Shown: positions 34,095 through 45,180, numbered from the stretch's first letter. The stretch: DNA of 64,000 nucleotides from Pteria penguin (GCA_035048485.1 CM068584.1:60327739-60391738); one strand, 5' to 3'. Program-made: numbers and translations. The notes: generated by a model from the letters alone, not told the origin.

Positions 34095-34488
34095 CTAAAT
34101 TAATTGTGACACTATGTTTTAGTAGAAAATCTAGTCCTATCAACATATCATCTTCTATTGGAGCCATGTAAACCCTTTCATTGAATTTCTGTTTACCTAT
34201 TATGAAAAGACAAGGTTTCAACAAATGACCTTTCATTTTCATATCTCGTCCCGCTGTTTGCATAGTAACTTCTTTCATAATTTCAGGTTTAATAATAAAA
34301 TTATTAAATAATTTATCTGAAATTAATGTAACTTCAGCCGCAGTATCAATAACGGCTAGAAATTTATTACCACACATTTCGACTGGGATTCGAATCATTG
34401 ACTGAGACGTTAACTGACAAATGATTATATCAGTGGAATCAGCTGATTGATTTTCTATAGATAAACAGTCTTGATAGGCCAAGGTCAT
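34075..34488 (-). CDS. retropepsin-like aspartic protease domain
   Basis: Open for 137 codons. FLAVIDTAAEVTLISDKLF has the catalytic D-T-A box (A where many retropepsins have G; DTAA also occurs in Gypsy elements). DDMLIGLDFLLKHSV is the second conserved motif (ILGxDFL type). It overlaps the pol linker frame by 20 bases and starts 22 bases after the gag stop, so a frameshift would be needed to make one polyprotein. Cleaves gag-pol in the family. Confidence 0.85.
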   Translation of the reverse strand: MTLAYQDCLSIENQSADSTDIIICQLTSQSMIRIPVEMCGNKFLAVIDTAAEVTLISDKLFNNFIIKPEIMKEVTMQTAGRDMKMKGHLLKPCLFIIGKQKFNERVYMAPIEDDMLIGLDFLLKHSVTINLGGISKF

Positions 34489-34509
34489 ACTGGATCGAGT
34501 TTAAGCCCT

Positions 34510-36473
34510 CTAGCTCGACCCCTCGGAGTTTGTTGGCGACCTAGATCTTTCCCTGAATGTAACTTTTCTGTTATATTGGGATGGGGCAGATCTATGTTGC
34601 TCAAACTGACTAGGGCAGTCTTTCTTAAAATGTGATTTGCTACCACAAGAAAAACACCCTTGTTGCACCGGAGAGGAAGACCTATTTGGTGACCTTACAG
34701 GTGATCCGCTTCTTGACCCCAGGATCTTATCTAGTTTTTTACAAAGATCCCTCATTTCAGACCTCATTTCTCCCATTTGTTTTTCTAACGAGTCAAGTCT
34801 ATCAGTTACACTAGATTTACGAGAATCGTATCTCGCCTGTCTTACTCGCCTGTCAGACTCTATACCAGCAAAGTCAAACTTAGATTGTTTAACCTGAACT
34901 GGCTTATGGTCAACTTCACTGCCACTAGAAACCACTGATGGTCTGATTTCTTTATAACCTTCAGTATTGAAGATAACCTGATGATAATACTGGTAACATT
35001 TAATTCTGTCCAGGATATCCTCAACCGTTGTATTGGGAAGGTTTGCAGCGAATTGACCTGCAGTCCTGTCATGTAAACCATGACATATTCGTTGCGTGAT
35101 CTGACTACTTACATATGCATCTGGCAAATCGTGGAATGCATATGTTGACATTTGCACAACCCTGTCGGCCCAATCCTCGAGAGTCTCGTCAGGATTTTGT
35201 CTAAGGGAATTGAACTTCAACCTTGCAGTTTCAGGTATTTCCCTTAAACCGAACCGTTTCTGTAGTTTATGCATGCTTTCGGTGTAAGTTAAGTCCAAAT
35301 CACGCTGTGTAAGAGTTGCAAAGAACTCACTTGCTTTCCCTTCAAGGCAAAAGCACAAGTAATCTTTGCATTCTCTTGGAGTCCAATTCTTTAGTTCCGC
35401 ATATCGCCGGAATTTACCTTCAAAAGCATTCCAATTATCCTTACCATTATAAGATAAGGTCTTAGGAATATTATACTTTTCAGTCTCTTCATATTCCGGA
35501 CGCCTTCGACGGAAATACCTAGGACGTTGTTGATTTCTATGATCATTATAATAATCATCATAGTCATCTTCATTGCCACTTATTTGATCATCATGTCGAT
35601 ATACATGATGTCTACCTGGTCTCTGACGTATACCCCTAGGAGAAGGAGGTTGACAATATTCATCAGATTCCTCTTCATAGATGGAATCATCAGAATTTGT
35701 TTCATGTTATCTCTTCTCTCCTAGAAGTTGACGCTTTGTAAGGTCTGGCCTTTTGTTTGACTTGTGTGACCCTTGACCTTTGACCTTTATGATTAGCATC
35801 ATGTTTTTGATGATAAGGATCCACATGTTTGCTAGGATCCCTATCAAATGAGCCACGTCTTGTGTAATCAGACTTTCCTAATTTACCAGATTTGCAGGGT
35901 CTATTGTTACCCACATCTTTAGGTAAATGTGTCCACTTTTGTATAAGGAATATCCCTAGGTTGGGATTTACCCTTAATCTGAGACGTCTTTGGTCTTACT
36001 GCAGGTTCGAATTCTTCTCTTCTCAATTTTCTCTGAGAACTCGAATCCTTTTTATTTTTATTGTTAATAACGGATGATACGTTTTCCAGAGTTCTTTGAA
36101 ACTCGTAAATTTCATTGACCTGTTTCTGATCCATGAAACTTTCCTGTTCAAATTCTTCTGGATTTGTCATCCGCTTTTCAGTCTCCTTAGGGACACCAAA
36201 AGTCTGATTTTGTTCCTCCACCCCCTCTGTTTCATGAATTAATGTATCAGTGGATGTAGGTTAACTATGGCTTTCAACAAAATCAATCGAATCAATTAAC
36301 TCTTCAGTTATATTAATATATTTGATACATTGAAGTTCTTCCAAGCCAATATTACCAAACTTGTTACGGAGATCTATTATTTTATCCGCTATTTTTCCAC
36401 CAATACCAGGGAGGGTCATTAATTCCTTTTTGCCAGCAAAGTTAATTTGTACTCTTTCTTGTTTTGCTGCCAT
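34510..36473 (-). pseudogene. HhH-gag polyprotein: ComEA-like HhH, capsid-like region, zinc knuckle
   Basis: ATG at 36473. Residues 9-50 read VQINFAGKKELMTLPGIGGK and IADKIIDLRNKFG, a ComEA-type helix-hairpin-helix. TAA at 36261-36263, then the same frame reopens (PEEFEQESFMDQKQ). Two frameshifts (about 35917 and 35703) lead to the main gag frame, open from about 35703 to 34510. That frame holds an acidic/aromatic stretch, a retrotransposon-gag core (WNAFEGKFRRYAELKNW, FGLREIPETARLKFNSLRQ, LEDWADRVVQM) and a CCHC knuckle CFSCGSKSHFKKDC. Gag forms the particle and binds RNA; the HhH module would add DNA binding, which is inference. Confidence 0.8.
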
Positions 36474-36479
36474 TATTAT

Positions 36480-37628
36480 TATATATTATTTACGTTTAAA
36501 TACAGTAAACCGCTTATATAATTATGACGGTAAACTATAATAACGCAATATAATATTAATAAAATAATAATACTAATCACAATATATAACGGTATAGTAT
36601 CTCACCTAACCGCAAAATATGGTTAGTATGACAATATAGTAATATTGTAAGAATTAATAAATAACAAATGTATATATTTATTATATATACAAATAAATCA
36701 TAAACCGCTATAGTCTTTGACGGTATATATATATATCTTTGTATATTAAAACTAGATGATTGATTTTTGATGGAAAATAATCAATCATTAACAAAAGTAC
36801 ATGTTAATTTACAATAAACAACTTTACATATGATATAAATATTATATCACAAAATTAACTAGAGGTTGTACGATTAAATCAGAATTTAAACTTAGACAGG
36901 TAATTATCCCGCTCAGAGGTTTCCCAACAATGAAAATTAACTTTGGCAGATTTATATATCTAAACCAGAGGTATGACTTAAACTTGGTTAGAAATATCCA
37001 CCACAGAAGTTTTCCAAAGTCAGAAATTAACTTACACGGAAATCATACCCATCCCAGAGGTTTTCTGTCAATAATCACACTTTAAACTTAGAAAATATTG
37101 TAAAATAATACAATATATCACCCCAAAGTGCCAAGAAATCAACCGCTATTTGCTACCTACCGGAGATAAGTTTTTAAAAACCAATCATGCATGACATAAG
37201 CATGTGGTAAACTATCCGGGCAGACAAATGCAAATCTTTCACGGTTCAATGATTTTAGAAATTTCACGATCGATAAAGAAAAAATGAAAAAAATTACTTA
37301 AATAATCCAAAAATTTATCCACATTACAACCGCTATTTGCAATCTACAGGATCTAAAACTATACATGCAAGGCCTATGTTAACTTGATATCATTTCATGT
37401 AGTTTAGTCCGAATAGAAAATGCAAACATTCACGGTTATAACAAATTTTGAAAATAAATCAATAATAATAACGAATCACATACAAGATATGTATTTGTCT
37501 CTCAATAAAGCTGTATCCGCAAATTAAACAAATTGTTTAACGGAAACTGACTTTTCAGCTCAAATTGAGTTTGGCGGGAAATTTGAACTCCACGTGTTAA
37601 TGTCGGTGTGCAACGGGTTCGAAATTAG
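36480..37628 (-). other. 5' leader of the LTR element with internal repeats
   Basis: A/T-rich, no ORF. Three units with 'cagaggtttcccaa' / 'cagaagttttccaa' / 'cagaggttttctg' lie at about 36910, 37005 and 37055. Two longer units of about 150-190 bp start with 'caaccgctatttgc' at about 37141 and 37328, and both carry an 'atgcaaa..ttcacggtt' phrase. They could be packaging or transcription signals; that is a guess. Confidence 0.5.
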
Positions 37629-37639
37629 TCGCAGCGCCA
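37629..37639 (-). promoter_or_regulatory. primer-binding site, tRNA-Ser-like
   Basis: Minus strand TGGCGCTGCGA, four bases inside the 5' LTR. The plus strand reads TCGCAGCGCCA, which fits the acceptor end of a tRNA-Ser with a GCUGCGA acceptor. Upstream GGGTTCGAA at 37615-37623 also matches a tRNA T-arm at the right distance, so complementarity may extend. Confidence 0.6.
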
Positions 37640-37643
37640 TTAT

Positions 37644-37893
37644 TGTATTATATCATGTATATAATCATCTATAATACATTGTTTCCAAACCAATACTTCT
37701 ACAGACATTCTCTTAAACATAGACAACTATGAGTAGTTAAATGTAACTTACTATGAAGTCGAGCTAAGAGAGTTGTTGCAAATACGTCTGTACTGGTGGA
37801 GATCTGGAAACCGAAGGGGAAGAGCTGTGGGATCCACGTGATGTGTTGACGTCACTTCATGTGATTGGTCTTCAGATCCTGAATATTACAACA
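37644..37893 (-). repeat. 5' LTR of the TatD-carrying element
   Basis: 250 bp, pairs with 30575-30816. The minus strand starts TGTTGTAATATT and ends ATAATACA. Confidence 0.88.
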
Positions 37894-38002
37894 CTGCGTA
37901 GAAATGAACAGATGTATGCGAAATTGTTTTCATATCAGTTTTCAGGCGTTGGAATAGGTGTTCCCTTAAGTACCTTAATACTTTTTCCGGTAGATAAGAA
38001 AA

Positions 38003-38140
38003 CCGGTGTGGCCTAGTGGATAAGGCGCGGCTCGTGATCTAGAGATCCCGGGTTCGACTCATGCCTTAGGCACGCCGATGTTCGGTCTTTCGATGAGTAA
38101 AAAACGAGGTCCCGTGTCACGACAGACCTGTCACGTAAAG
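38003..38140 (+). mobile_element. SINE-A-like fragment with a variant tRNA head
   Basis: 'accggtgtggcctagtggat' and GGTTCGACTC boxes, then 'gatgttcggtctttcgatga' and 'gaggtcccgtgtcacgac'. Head and first third of the SINE-A body only. Not a tRNA gene: no CCA-side stem closes. Confidence 0.65.
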
Positions 38141-38154
38141 GAGGGTTATACTAC

Positions 38155-38232
38155 TTACCGGATTGACTGCGGAATTACCGGATTGACTACGGAATTACCG
38201 GATTGACCAAAAATGTTACCGGATTGACCAGT
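38155..38232 (+). repeat. 20-bp tandem repeat, about 4 units
   Basis: Units start TTACCGGATTGAC: (TGCGGAA), (TACGGAA), (CAAAAATG), then a last partial one. Confidence 0.85.
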
Positions 38233-38239
38233 TTTTAAA

Positions 38240-39254
38240 AAATTTTTTTTGCAGATATGGATCGAGTGACGTTAGTTACAAATATTACACGAATTTTTAT
38301 GCAAAAAAAAAAAACGCATTCCGGGAAGTTGTAGTAATAGTTGGAATTCCCTCCGTTTGCGCCGCGGCGTAAAGAGAGTTAACTCTAGTTTCTTAGTAGT
38401 ACGAATCGGGAATATATGACCATAGACCACAGTTTCAACACTTGTAATAGAATTCTATAGCATGCAAGTAGTAGAAAGTGAAGGTTTCGCAACTTTTAGG
38501 GAGCTTTATTGGGGGGGGGGGGAAATGTAAATAAGATACTTATTTGCCTTAAATGTTATGTATTGCATGACATAATCTCATTATGAATATAGTTAACCAC
38601 AAGATGAGATTGATCAATAGGCAAGTAGTTAATATTTATATGTATAATAATCAAACTGAAACGCCTCTATTACCCATTTCTCTTCAATACCACAAACATC
38701 CTTGCATAAAATAAAAAAGGGGGGAGGCCATGCTAATAAAGCATGTTGAGTAAAGCTAAGGGCGTATATTGATGGGAGAAAAATGTCTTGGCTATTTTTG
38801 TTCTTTTCCTAGGTATATAGCCTTCATTTCTAATGTTTTCTAAACTTACAATGCATTTTTATCACTACATAAGAGAGATTATTGACATTAGGAGGGAAGG
38901 GGGCGGGACCTCTGTATAGATTAAATGAGACTTGATTGTTGACATTCAGTTCTCTTATTTATCAAAATAATTTACTGTTATTGTATTTACAGATTTGAAA
39001 TAGAAGTCAAGATGAAGATAGTAAAAAATTGAAGATGCAGTCATACATATGATACAATACAGTAAAACATACAGCCATACATACGAAATTGTCATGTTTT
39101 TATTTTATATACTATATATATATATACTATGTATATACTATATATTATATAAAGTATATTTGTGTTTATTGTTTAATAAATAACTTAATAAACTGAAGAA
39201 GAAAACAAAACAAATTAAGAGGTTGTTCGCCGCTGTTTCTAAAATAGACACAAT
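38240..39254. other. no recognisable gene
   Basis: A/T-rich; a G run at 38511-38522 and a TA-rich patch at 39110-39150. No coding signal. Confidence 0.45.
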
Positions 39255-39264
39255 TAATGATATG

Positions 39265-39429
39265 TTGGTTGATTGGTGTTTTACGTCGCTTTCAACAATA
39301 TTTCAGTTATATCGCGACATGGAAGCAGGAGGTAACCAACCTCTTAAACATAGTGGCGCAACCCGGGAATCGAACCCGGATCGTCGGCGCCGGAAGCCAA
39401 GCGCTTAACCACTACACCAAGCCTGCCCC
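39265..39429 (-). mobile_element. SINE-B, full length with 10-bp TSD
   Basis: Same family as 24132-24301. Target duplications TAATGATATG at 39255-39264 and 39430-39439. Confidence 0.92.
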
Positions 39430-39989
39430 TAATGATATGTAAAGTGGAATATTCTACATGTTCATAACCGAGTGTTTCGATTATTATTATTATATTGGCA
39501 GTAGTAAAGTAAATGTTTTGAGGTACATTTGACAATCAATAACAATATTATACATCTAATTGTGTCTGTTTTAATGACAGCATTTCCAGCTCTTGCCACG
39601 AGGAGGCCACCTCTTCAAGAGCCAAAGAAAAAAAAAAAGAATAATAATTAATAATATTACGCCTTGATACTTGTAAATATTGATAATATGTTAATATGAC
39701 AAAAATAAAGAATTGTGTTGTATATTTAATTAATAATTTCATAAATTTAAAAATTTATGCCAATGAATGAATGGAATATATGATGAAAGGGAAAAATAAT
39801 GTCAAAATAGAAATAATTTAAGTTCTAGTCTAATTAATTAATATGTAACAAAGATGGAGATGCTTAAATAAGATAAATAAGATTTATGATGAAAGGGGGA
39901 AATAATGTTAATAAAATAGAAATAATTTAAGTTCTAGTCTAATTAATTAATATTTAACAAAGATGAAAAATGCTTAAATAAGATAAATA

Positions 39990-41524
39990 TACTGAAACGA
40001 ATAAGAAACGCAACTTCAAATTGTAGGTTTTATAAAATAACACTTGCGAGCATAATGTCTAAATTTAATATGTAATAGTTAATATTGAATATTGATGTAA
40101 CATCCTTATAAATGTTTGGAGATTTTTCAGAACAGGTCACTTCGCTAGAAGGTCATGATTTGTAGTACCCTACGTTGAAATGGCAGCAGTTTTGAAACCG
40201 TGTCCTCATATCGTGTGTGTCCTCCTCGAACAGCTATAGCATCTTTAATTCGTCGTTGCATCGAGTTCATCAGGGCATTGACTGTCCGTATTTGAATGTT
40301 ATTCCATTCTTGGACGAGTGCATTTGCTAACTGGGGGAGGGTATTTGGGGGATAACAGCGATTGCGAATTCTTCTGTCTAGTTCATCCCACAAATGCTCG
40401 ATTGGGGACAAATCGGGGCTGTATGGAGGCCAATCTATAGGAAAGATGTTCTGTGTTGCAAGAAAGTCTCTACAGACTCTTGCAACGTGTGGTCTCGCGT
40501 TATCTTGCTGCAAGGTTAGATTATGCTGCCTAACAAACGGCACAACATGGGGTCTAAGGATCTCATCCCGATAGCGTACGACCGTTAAATTCCCATTGAC
40601 TATCACCAAAGGTGTCTTCAAACCATGGGAGATTCCCGCCCAAACCATAACTGACCCACCCCCAAATCGGTCATGCTCCAAAACACAGGCGTCAGCAAAA
40701 CGTTCGCCTCGACGCCGGTACACACGTTGACGGCCATCTGATCGAAATAACGTGAATCGAGATTCATCGGTGAAGAGCATGGACCTCCAACGTCTCATAG
40801 GAAAACGTCTGGGCATATGTGCCGTCAACCACTACATACGACGTGCTCGACGTTGCGGTGTTAGTGGTAAACCAACGTACTGTCGCCTTGCACGCAAATT
40901 AGCCTCACGCAGTCTGTTGATCACTGGGGATGAATCCGATAGTTATGATTACCAATCGTATTCCTTGGCGTTTCAGCAACCGTTAACCTTCTGTTACGCA
41001 GGTGTGCTAGCCTAACAACCCGGTCTTGACGTCGCGACGTTACACGTGGACGTCCTGATCTCGGCCGGTCATCGACTCTTCCTGTGGCGTTAAGACGTGA
41101 AACTAATCGACTAATAGTCGATTTGTGAACTCTAAAGTGTTGAGCGACGTGAAGTTGCGTGCTCCCTGCCATAAGCATCGCGATAGCACGTCCTCTATCA
41201 ACCTGTGATAACCGTGGCATAATTGTAAAAGGAATTATTGTTTGCAAAAATATTGGCGATGATGTGTCCCGATGTTATTGATAAATTGATACTGGTTTGA
41301 ATGAAAAAAAAGAACGCACGTGTTTGTACAGGCACGGGTTTTAATGTTTTTACCGCGCCGGGTGTGCATAGGTTTCTCGTCACACCTGGTTGATTTTGAA
41401 AATTGGATAGGGTGATAGGTAGGGTGCACTTTTATTTCCGCGATTTTCATACAGCTATGTATATTTAATACAAAATTGATAACAATTTTCCAAGTTGCGG
41501 TTTTTTTTTTTTTTCGTTTCAGTA
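39990..41524 (-). mobile_element. Tc1/mariner element with TIRs and TA duplication
   Basis: Ends TACTGAAACGA (39990) and inverted CGTTTCAGTA (41524), with inner TIR match CGCAACTT / AAGTTGCG; the right TIR contains a poly-T expansion. TA duplications at 39988-39989 and 41525-41526. The transposase is on the minus strand. Length 1.53 kb is normal for Tc1. Confidence 0.9.
40145..41220 (-). pseudogene. Tc1 transposase (DD34E), one frameshift and one stop
   Basis: Cuts and pastes Tc1 DNA. Likely start MPRLSQVDRG at 41220. HTH domains follow (VAQHFRVHKSTISRLVSRLN, then GRPRVTSRRQDR). A frameshift at about 40920 is followed by LREANLRARRQYVGLPLTP and an in-frame TAG at about 40833-40835. The catalytic domain has MLFTDESRF (D1), LQQDNARPHVAR (D2) and PPYSPDLSPIEHLWDEL (E), with exactly 34 residues between the second D and the E. 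The C-terminus is complete at 40145. Only two lesions suggest a fairly young copy. Confidence 0.92.
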
Positions 41525-41805
41525 TAAATAAGATTTAGGATGAAAGGGGAAAATAATGTTAATAAAATAGAAATAATTTAAGTTCTAGTCTAATTAATTA
41601 ATATTTAACAAAGATGAAAAATGCTTAAATAAGATAAATAAGATTTATAATGAAAGGGGAAAATAATGTTAATAAAATAGAAATAATTTAAGTACTAGTC
41701 TCATTAATAAATATTTAATGAAGATGAAAAATGCTTAAATAAGATTTATAAATAAGAAATTTGACTGCAAACAAGAAGGCTGAAATAACGATTAAAGGCT
41801 TTCTG

Positions 41806-41965
41806 TTGTAATACCCTGAAAAAGAAATAAAAAACCTGAAATGTTGAAATAACACAAGAATGGAGTTGTCATACCCTGAAAAAGAAATAAAAAATCTGAA
41901 ATGTTGAAATAACACAAGAATGGAGTTGTAATACCCTGAAAAAGATATAGAAAACCTGAAATGTT
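41806..41965. repeat. 59-60-bp tandem repeat, 2.7 units
   Basis: Units contain 'ataccctgaaaaagaaataa' and 'ctgaaatgttgaaataacac', starting about 41812, 41871 and 41930. The minus-strand frame through them is open by chance (FQHFRFFISFSGY repeated). Confidence 0.88.
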
Positions 41966-42086
41966 GGGTTTGTTTCGGACAGGTAAGGACTACTGGGGAT
42001 TAAATGGCATAGTCCGTGTCACAGACATGGTAATCTTCATTTGTTGGAAGTATTTCGACATACCCCACAACGTGAAATGGACTCCA

Positions 42087-42617
42087 TCATTGCTCCAAGC
42101 AGGGGTGGTGAACCGGCGGTAGTCCCACTGAAAAAAAAAAATAGATAAAAGGTCTTAACCTTGCATCCTCCGCAGTCATGCGTAGGACAGCATGATTAGT
42201 CTCCTCCCGCGTGGTCTCGTAACAGGAAGACCCTCTCCGACGCTTCATCGGGGAACAGACTACTATCCTGGAAATATTGGAATTAATCAATCGGATTAGG
42301 ATCGCGGTCAAAGTAGACATGGAGTGGTTCTTGTCAAAGTTGCGGTTGTCCGCATCATTTCCACCTATATGAAGAATTGCTGCATAGGGGCGATCTCTGC
42401 AGAAACTCTCATATGGAGGGGAAGACACGAACTCCAACGCATCTTCAACACGCCCCAGTTTTATGCCATTTGAACGCCTTCAAAAAATTCTCAGCTCATG
42501 TCCATTAAAGTGGCCCCGAAAAGGAGATTGGTGATTTCTAGGAGGAATGACCGAATTCCTCGCGCAATCATGGAGGCTCCTGACAAAGGAATGCCCAATT
42601 ACATCAATCTTACCCAT
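42087..42617 (-). pseudogene. SGNH/GDSL-hydrolase-like gene, one in-frame stop
   Basis: ATG at 42617: GKIDVIGHSFVRSLHD (block I). One frame runs to 42087, with a single TGA at 42480-42482. AAILHIGGNDADNRNF (block III, GND) and SRIVVCSPMKRR follow. Total about 175 codons. Same layout as 26551-27132. The late DxxH block is not evident, so an active enzyme is doubtful. Proteins of this small SGNH type are often near transposons in invertebrate genomes, to my recollection; the substrate is unknown. Confidence 0.65.
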
Positions 42618-42907
42618 TATTAAACTAAGAGTCTGACAAAAAAAACAGAAATAAGATTTAATGAAAATCTGGAAAACAAGCTGAAATCAAGTTTTTGGTG
42701 AATTGCTGAAGATAATAAGAGATTAAGTGAAATAATGCCCGAAAAGGAACTCTAACAAATATGCAAATAATAGCAGTAGCAAGATGCCGTGTATCAACGT
42801 TATGCAAGTAATGTAATTTGAGCTCCTATTTTATGTACTACTCCACCCAATGAGGTACTGCGGTAAGCTTTATCCTATCAATGACGTTCAACGGTTGTCC
42901 AATGATG

Positions 42908-43112
42908 TAATCGGATAGTTCCGAAGAAATTAACAATTTTAAACAATCGGCTAGTTCCAAATAAATGAATAAATAGACAATGGGCTAGTTCCAAAGAAAT
43001 GCATAATTAGACAATCGGCTAGTTCCAAAGAAATTAGTTGTTTTAAACAATCGGCTGGTTCGAAAAAAAATGAATACTTAAAACATCGGCTAGTTCCAAA
43101 GAATTTTTTCCC
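42908..43112. repeat. about 36-bp tandem repeat, six units
   Basis: Core 'caatcggctagttccaaaga' repeats with variable A/T-rich spacers at about 42910, 42945, 42975, 43010, 43046 and 43084. Confidence 0.85.
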
Positions 43113-43119
43113 CGTGTTT

Positions 43120-43730
43120 GAATAATAGCCACCAATACCCAAAGAATGGACCCGTGGTAATAAATTATACATTTATTTGAATAAAGGTAACATTTTTAAA
43201 ATTCCACACACTTTTTCTTATGTCGGTCTCTGTCTGTTCGTCTGTCTTAATTATTTTTATGTTCATATCATGCTATGTGTTAAATAATGAACATAAGTAT
43301 TCTATACTTGTTGCTTGATCCTAAATTTTTTTGGTCTGTAAATCGATATTTCTTGTATTTGTCTCAATGAATAATGTTTAAACCAAATAATAAATATATT
43401 TACATATATTTACATGTAACAATAACAGATCAATTCGGGCTCTTGGCTTATGAGGGGATATGGTGAACCATGCATTTCCAAGTAAACATAAAGCTTAGCC
43501 CACACACGGGCTGTGCAGTTACCATTTTAAGTGAATATATATAATTTATTGCACATAGGTATTTGAGTTAATGGAGCAAATTTACAATGCATATTAATGC
43601 AATTTTCAAGCCATCTTCTGTAATAGAATATATTTTAAGAAATGTGTAGTATTTACTGTATTGATACTGAATGGATAAGCAAGCTACGATTTTATACTTT
43701 CGGTTTCTTGGGAATTGAAGTTGTCTTAGC
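43120..43730. other. no recognisable gene
   Basis: A/T-rich and without motif. Confidence 0.4.
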
Positions 43731-43732
43731 AT

Positions 43733-45180
43733 TTACTTTTCTTTTTGCCCAGGTTTTCTGCCGTGGGATGTAGGGACAGCTATAATTTGTTGTCCATCCG
43801 TGGACGTTATAAGACCGCGTTTGCTAAAATTATACTTTCTGAATCGGTGGTAATATCGGGTTCTCTCTTTGGACTGCTTAGATGCCCATGCGCTGCGATT
43901 AACATAGAAATGGGCATGAGAGGGGGCGAGAGGGGGCGAGACGGAACTCACCAGCTCTGTACAGCGCTCTCTGCAAGTCCTTAAATTTGGCCTCAACATG
44001 ACCGTCTAATACATTGACTAATTCTAATAACGGTTTTGCCTTCCAATTTACCATGGTTTTTAAAATATGGTTGGCGGACTCAATTATTGTTAGTCCAATT
44101 CTTTTCCAATTTACCTGCTGCTTTTTGGTTATAAATTTTTTGCTTAATTTTATTTTTTAAATTATTTACAAAGTACGATTTGAATTTGCTGGATAAATTT
44201 TCACAATCATCCGTGATATCACCTACCATTTCCTCGAAGCAGGCCGTATCATCTGCATTTACAAGACCATTGTCACCATAAATCTTCGATATAAGATTCT
44301 CTCGTTTTTAGATGCTCCACCGTGTTTTCCCGCAATTGTTTCGAGCAGAGTACGTGTAATGAATTGGAGAAGAACCTATCAGTTGCATTGATTATCCCCC
44401 CCCCCTCCCCATCACGAGTTTGCTCAAGTCTGTATCAAACAGTTTACTTCGAATGTGGTTGAAAAAGGTGGAATAAGTCTCAGTCCCACTATTGGGATAT
44501 GGATAAAAACGGGTCTAACAATATTGGATGGTTTCGCGTACCACAGACAACTTCTTATATACCGTTGGTGTAACGTGCATTTCACATAAATGAAATGTTT
44601 TATCCACACCTAAAAGTTTTTCACCAGAACAACACAAGTTTTTCAAATCTAGCAATTGTTCGTCATTGTAAATGATTACACACGGGGCTTTTCCTTTTTC
44701 CCTAATCATTCATCTAACGTTTGTTTCCCCTTTAGCAATTAAATTTTCAATGTTTGTTGGTTGATCTGAGAGATTCTGTTTATAACTTAAGGAAGGATTT
44801 TTCTTTTCCTTGTATTGTTTATTATAAACTTGTTTCTTATCTGCGGAACAAGAGAACTCGTCTTTGTTTACCACTAGCTTATTGTATACCACGCTAGGTT
44901 TATCTAATTTTAGTAATTCACCTATTTTGGACATCGTTTTGTGGGCCGTTCTGATATATTCATGTGTTTTATGTTTAGCATTTCCGTGTGTTGTAAAACC
45001 AGGGAAAGACCGAAGATATTCAACTAGGGCGTTTCCCGTACCGTCTATCCATGAGACCCTCTTTTTGTAATTTTTGTCTTTTTTAAGGCAGGCATAATAC
45101 CTATGAAGAATTAATATTTGAGAATATTCAGGCTGGGGAGTTAATAAACAAGTTAAATAATTTTTTGGTTTTTCTTCCAT
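43733..45180 (-). pseudogene. MULE-like 'GVDKTF' transposase core
   Basis: Minus strand. An N-terminal region of 156 codons (45180-44710) is separated by one in-frame TGA from 44709-44515 with EKLLGVDKTFHLCEMHVTPT. Shifted frames give RPVFIHIP and YSTFFNHIRSKLFDTDLSKL, then (about 44280-44100) NADDTACFEEMVGDITDDCE. Next come ESANHILKTMVNWKAKPLLE (about 44080-44020) and a basic tail to 43733. The Asp in GVDKTF is the expected first catalytic acid of MULE-type DDE proteins. The exact superfamily is not assigned. Several breaks make it dead. Confidence 0.6.

Larger units (their letters stand above)
30575..37893 (-). mobile_element. LTR retrotransposon (Gypsy-like) carrying HhH-gag and a TatD nuclease ORF
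   Basis: Direct LTRs at 30575-30816 and 37644-37893, TGTTG...ACA on the minus strand. In order on the minus strand: PBS (37629-37639), repeat-rich leader, HhH-gag with zinc knuckle (36473-34510), retropepsin (34488-34075), N-terminal part of RT (34094-33190), AT-rich trinucleotide stretch, zinc-finger motif plus TatD-like DNase (33060-31227), PPT (30817-30825). RNase H and integrase are not visible. No target duplication was found (flanks gctat and ctgcg), so ends may have recombined. The copy is dead. Confidence 0.85.
39782..41745. repeat. 106-110-bp minisatellite, four units, split by Tc1
   Basis: Units begin 'gatgaaaggg' at 39782 and 39888, and after the Tc1 element at 41539 and 41649. 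Each contains 'atttaagttctagtctaatt' (slightly varied) and 'atgcttaaataagat'. The Tc1 lies within the second unit. Confidence 0.88.

Noticed and set aside
30570..37900. Target duplication for the large LTR element
   Set aside because: Flanks gctat and ctgcg do not match; no TSD is claimed.
39990..41524. Active Tc1 copy
   Set aside because: The transposase has a frameshift near 40920 and a TAG near 40834.
37230..41745. CRISPR-like arrays among the tandem repeats
   Set aside because: Repeats are directly adjacent without unique spacers of fixed length, and the DNA is eukaryotic.
41715..41915. Minus-strand ORF with repeated FQHFRFFISFSGY
   Set aside because: By-product of a 60-bp tandem repeat; no homology pattern.
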